Shown piece after piece: positions 60,421 to 64,000 of a DNA stretch of 64,000 nt. Each line of letters opens with the position of its first letter. The first letter of the stretch is position 1. The translations under genes and the position numbers were made by a program. The stretch lies in NCBI RefSeq assembly GCF_030247195.1, contig NC_080672.1:11284001-11348000 (forward strand), given 5' to 3'. Origin of the DNA: Topomyia yanbarensis. Its lineage: Eukaryota > Arthropoda > Insecta > Diptera > Culicidae. The notes below the pieces were generated by a model. That model worked only from the letters and a program-made list of their open reading frames with translations. It had not been told where the DNA came from and did not search any database.

Positions 60421-61520
60421 TTTTTTAACATTTCCCATTTCCAGAAATATGACCAAAACATGTAATCTATTATTAACGCCAAAACGGCTTATTTTAGGTC
60501 AATAGTATCTTCGGAGAATTTAATGGAGGCAATATGCTCTTTCTTTTGGTATTGTGCTTTTGCTGATTAATCCCCCTATAAGTGAGATATTTTCACACTT
60601 TTTCGTGGAAGTGATTATATCGAAATGATGTCTTCAGCAAATTTGTAGCTCTTACTTTTGCGAGTAACTTTACTGAAGACTTCAAATATTTATTTTGAAT
60701 ACTTTAAAAGTTATGGCTTGTTGTTTGTGGATTACTCTTTGTCGCCTATTTATTTTTCAATATAGTAATAATCCATTGAAATAAGCCAAACATTATTTCG
60801 AAACACGAATTTTGTATTTCATTTTTCTATCTACAACCGCTAGAAATAATCACCGAACACTTCCAAGTTGTCTGGAAGGAACTTTATAACTTATCAGTGC
60901 AAAAATGTTCATTTGTGCGAACCTTCTGACTGCAATTTTTCTAACTTATAACCATCGGATCGATCTGAAACATATCGGAAAATGAAAAACGAAATAAATA
61001 ACTCCAAGCAACGGCGTAGCCAAGAGAAGGTTTTGGGGTTTTACACCATACAACCCCACACCTCCCCCCCACCCAAAAAAAATATTGGATTGAAGTTGAA
61101 AATTTATTGATGCAGACTGATTTAATTCAATATTACAATAACAATTATCTGATCCGTAGATTGATAACCTGTTGTTGTAAACATCATGAGGACTTTTGAT
61201 AAATTGTCGGAATGGGGTCCTGATCTGTAACTGATCTATTGGTCTTGATTTCACAGTTGTCTAATAGCATCAATATCAAATTCCTGCCTGAAAACATCCC
61301 AATAGAAAATTCCAGAGTTCTGTAATCAATCATAATCCTCAGATTTATTTTCAAATTGAGCTCGTTTTTGTAGAGATGTACTGTAATAAGGGTCTTTATT
61401 TAATAGGAAGCGAAGTTAAAATTGATTTAATTTCTATGAAACATAGAACTGCTCACCAAAAAAATGCATAACTTTCAATATTTGCTAAAAATGTTTTGCC
61501 TTTCTCATTCACTTTAAAAT
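60421..61520. other. Spacer, probably old dispersed repeat, no gene
   Basis: Repetitive-looking AT-rich DNA. A GGGGTTTTACACC..CCACACCTCCCCCCCACCC patch at 61035-61075 follows AACGGCGTAGCCAAGAGAAGG. The 102-codon minus ORF (60946-61254) is not recognised. Confidence 0.35.
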
Positions 61521-61529
61521 TCGTCAATC

Positions 61530-61960
61530 TAATCCCGACCTGGAGGGCCGAGTGTCATATGCCAATCGACTGAGTTCATCGAGATCGGAAAATGTCTGTG
61601 TGTGTATGCACGTGTGTGTATATGTGTATGTGGAAAAAATGTGACCTCTGTTTCTCAGAGATGGCTGGACCGATTTGCACAAAGTTAGTCTCAAATGAAA
61701 GGTACAACCTTCCCATCGGCTGCCATTGAATTTTTTTATTGATTGGACTTCCGGTTCCGGAGTTACGAGTTGAAGAGTGCAATCACACAGCAAATTCCCA
61801 TATAAACTGAAATGAAAAATTTTCAAAATCAAATTTGTATTTTTGATGCCAAATGACTTTAAAATGCATGAAACATTGAGATGTTTGACAAAAATTGACT
61901 TTTTTGGACTTTGGTATATTTTTGCCTTTCTCATATAGAAAGGTTATGCAATCACTCTAA
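61530..61960 (+). repeat. Dispersed repeat family C, longest copy
   Basis: CTGGAGGGCCGAGTGTCATATGCCAATCGACTGAG, TG-rich tract, TTTCTCAGAGATGGCTGGACCGAT, AGTCTCAAATGAAAGGTAC, GACTTCCGGTTCCGGAGTTACG, CACACAGCAAATTCCCATATAAACTG, then CCTTTCTCATATAGAAAGGTTATG. It is a common mosquito interspersed sequence by my recollection. A new partial head (CCGGCCTGGAGGGAGTATGC) follows at 61976. Confidence 0.75.
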
Positions 61961-62889
61961 AAATCGTCAATCATACCGGCCTGGAGGGAGTATGCAGTGA
62001 GGAGTTGCTACTTTAAAATTAAAACTAGTTTACAATTTCTTATCAAGTTGAAAATTTTCGGCAGGACCCGGATCTCCCGGATCTTTCTCCTTGATCCGCC
62101 GCTGGTTTCAAGCGATGTTTCAGTATCACATGGTATCTCAAGATCGTGGCTGTTGATCCGTTGTACGTATGTGCAAATCGTACTGAACATGTAATATTCA
62201 TTTCCACCATTGTATTGAACATAACCAGCCATGGAATCGTAGTCTGGACAACTGAGAAAAGCACAATTCCACCACTAGGTGGATTAAAACAGGTTTTTAT
62301 TTTGGGAATGCGTCGAGTTGAGACGAAAACGTATTATGATTAATAACGAGGATAACATTTTCCGAATGTAGAGAGAAATTTATGAAAAATGACGATTTCC
62401 ATTCGATTCTAGCAGGTTCTGATCGATTTTGATGAGCATTTGATTTTTGTTGTATGACTAATTATATGTATAGGTCAAATGTTTAAAAACAGTAATTTAA
62501 GGTCAAGATAGCATCATTTTGAAACCGCCAATCTCGGAGGTTTAGTATCTTCGATGAGTTTTACAAACGTTAAACAGCGCATCATTTGATAAAATAATTT
62601 TGACGGTATATCGTCCAAGAAGTATTTATGGTGAATTTTCTCAGGTTAATATTCATGACTTCAATAAAGTCTCAACAAATTCGCTAAACACACGAACTCT
62701 GTTACTATTTTCTGAAAAATTAATTCTGCATAATTTTAAAACTTCAAAAATTGCGGTTGCGGAATTATGCCGTTTGGACAGTATGATCGATTTTCACCAA
62801 AACGAATTTCTGGCTACGCCGCTGATTTAAAGTAAGTAGAAACAAAGTCATTCTACACTCGTTCACAAGAAACTTCTTCGAATGCTGAA
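61961..62889. other. Spacer with short repeats, no gene seen
   Basis: Includes the GGATC-type repeat at 62050-62105 shared with 57400-57460. ORFs of 65-76 codons are unrecognised. Confidence 0.35.
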
Positions 62890-63120
62890 TATCTATTATA
62901 ATACATTGAAACCCCGATTTTATCAGCCAAATATGAACATATGTTTGATGGGCTCTAGCAGACGAACAAGACTGAATTCGAGTAAATCCTTTCTTGAGCA
63001 TGTTTTCCTTATCATGAAGATGGAAATATGCAAAAATAAAAAGTTCATCACAATCAGAAATAGTTATCAGACTACATCAAGGGACGGGAAGAATATTTTA
63101 ACAGCTTCAGTTTATTATAA
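62890..63120 (-). repeat. Dispersed repeat family B, inverted copy
   Basis: The complement reads TATTTTTGCATATTTCC, ACATGCTCAAGAAAGGATTT, ACTCGAATTCAG, CTGCTAGAGCCCATCAAACAT and AAAATCGGGG, in the same order as 28137-28262. GAAGAATATTTTAACAGC at 63089 matches 44455. Confidence 0.7.
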
Positions 63121-64000
63121 AGAAAAAAAATTGCCCGATTTAGTCAATGTCCCCATATTGTCAGCCTAAAATACACCATGAGACTGATAAAAATGGTTTT
63201 TTTTGTATGTATTATTCACTGTGTTTCACATTAATAGGTACATTTCATTTTTGGGGATTTTTTTATTGCATCGAACTACAACAATTTTTAGGTAGTTTTC
63301 AAGGGGTTATTTTATAGACTTCTTCCAAAATTTGGCGAACCTATTCCAATTCGTATACCAATTAATTGGTATACTTAAGGGTTTATATGTTGCAGATAGA
63401 GAAAATACTGAAATTTTCAGCTTTTTTCCTACACAATATTACGAAAGCTTATTAAACAATTTCTTAGTTCTCAGTCGCGTGGAAATTTGAGTAAAGTATA
63501 AACTTCAAATCGATTCAAAAAAAAAATTCGATTTTTTTGGCTCAGTACAATATTTAATCCCTTTAGGAAAATTCTTTATTATTTTATTAACAGAGCATTA
63601 GCAATAATTCGTTTGTATGTCTATTTTATGGGCCATTTTTTCGATTTCCCATTGATTTGGTTTGAATTTTTCTAGCACTGATGTTGTCCTATGCTGATTT
63701 GAGCGATTCTCTGAGTCCTGCCACTATCCCATGTAGTATGTGTTATCAAAAACATCGCGAAGCATCAAGTTCTAAATGTTCTCAAACGATATATTATCCA
63801 AAGAGAGTGACAAGAGTTATAAGAAATGTGTCATCACACTGATAGGTGGATTAAAAGCGTTTTTACACATATAACTGCTGAATCAGTCATTACTTTGCAG
63901 AATTCATGTGAAGTGGGCACCCCACTAGAAGTGAGATGAACACAGTTTCGTGTTCTGTAGAAATTAAACTTAAAACAACCTTATTAAAACAAATGAAATA
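63121..64000. other. AT-rich spacer, no gene seen
   Basis: No coding motif, RNA gene or repeat recognised to the end of the window. Confidence 0.45.

Overview
The window is eukaryotic nuclear DNA, most likely from a mosquito of the Aedes/culicine group. It holds one recognisable host gene on the minus strand: part of the ecdysone-induced nuclear receptor E75 (Eip75B/NR1D3 family). It also holds several copies of a tRNA-derived SINE with intact A and B boxes, foldback and MITE-like hairpins, and decayed retrotransposons. Long introns, very AT-rich spacers and CpG-rich islands fit a large repeat-rich mosquito genome. The species cannot be named from the sequence alone.

Gene content. The exon at 25866-25021 (minus) encodes a 282-residue low-complexity N-terminus that I read as the E75B-type isoform-specific first exon. 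A 202-bp GT-AG intron (25020-24819) joins it in phase 0 to the exon at 24818-24674, which encodes the second zinc finger and ends at a perfect GTGAGT donor. The ligand-binding-domain exons are not in the window, so the next intron runs at least 24.6 kb to the left edge. No exon with the first zinc finger (E75A type) was found to the right.

Layout. 1-2.8 kb: AT-rich, with Penelope-like and non-LTR reverse transcriptase relics. 2.8-5.7 kb: a SINE, then three linked short-period arrays (8-bp TTCTCAAG, 7-bp TTTCTAA, 7-bp TTTCTCA). 6.2-7.3 kb: a SINE and decayed purine-rich tracts. 7.8-10.1 kb: an 11-bp array (GAGATTGAGAT) with higher-order structure. 10.3-13.6 kb: CpG-rich, non-repetitive. 14.1-22.4 kb: an 8-kb degenerate array built on TTCGAATATCGAA-like words. 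22.6-23.1 kb: a foldback repeat. 23.6-26.9 kb: the CpG-rich E75 exon block, with an EcRE-like palindrome and a perfect HR3/E75-type half-site. 27.1-29.4 kb: a degenerate array of AATCTTCTGA-like words. 31.6-33.3 kb: a foldback element nested in a MITE, then a SINE. 35.6-36.3 kb: another degenerate array, split by a SINE. 37.1-38.9 kb: CpG-rich. 40.4-42.6 kb: a palindromic pair of tRNA-like elements, a 720-bp hairpin, and a SINE split by another element. 45.9-46.3 kb: LINE relic. 48.2 kb: a 196-bp TA tract. 51.2-53.5 kb: A-rich array switching to T-rich. 54.1-55.8 kb: CpG-rich. 57.6-58.5 kb: Loa-like LINE relic. 60-63 kb: common mosquito dispersed repeats.

Interpretation. Apart from the two E75 exons I see no convincing protein-coding gene. 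Almost every long ORF is a stop-free reading of a tandem array. If E75 continues to the left, as the unpaired donor requires, then four unrelated satellite-scale arrays sit inside or beside introns of a conserved steroid-response gene, and the CpG-rich islands are the best places to look for regulatory elements or alternative first exons. Boundaries of arrays and decayed elements were read by eye and are approximate; no alignment or database search was run.
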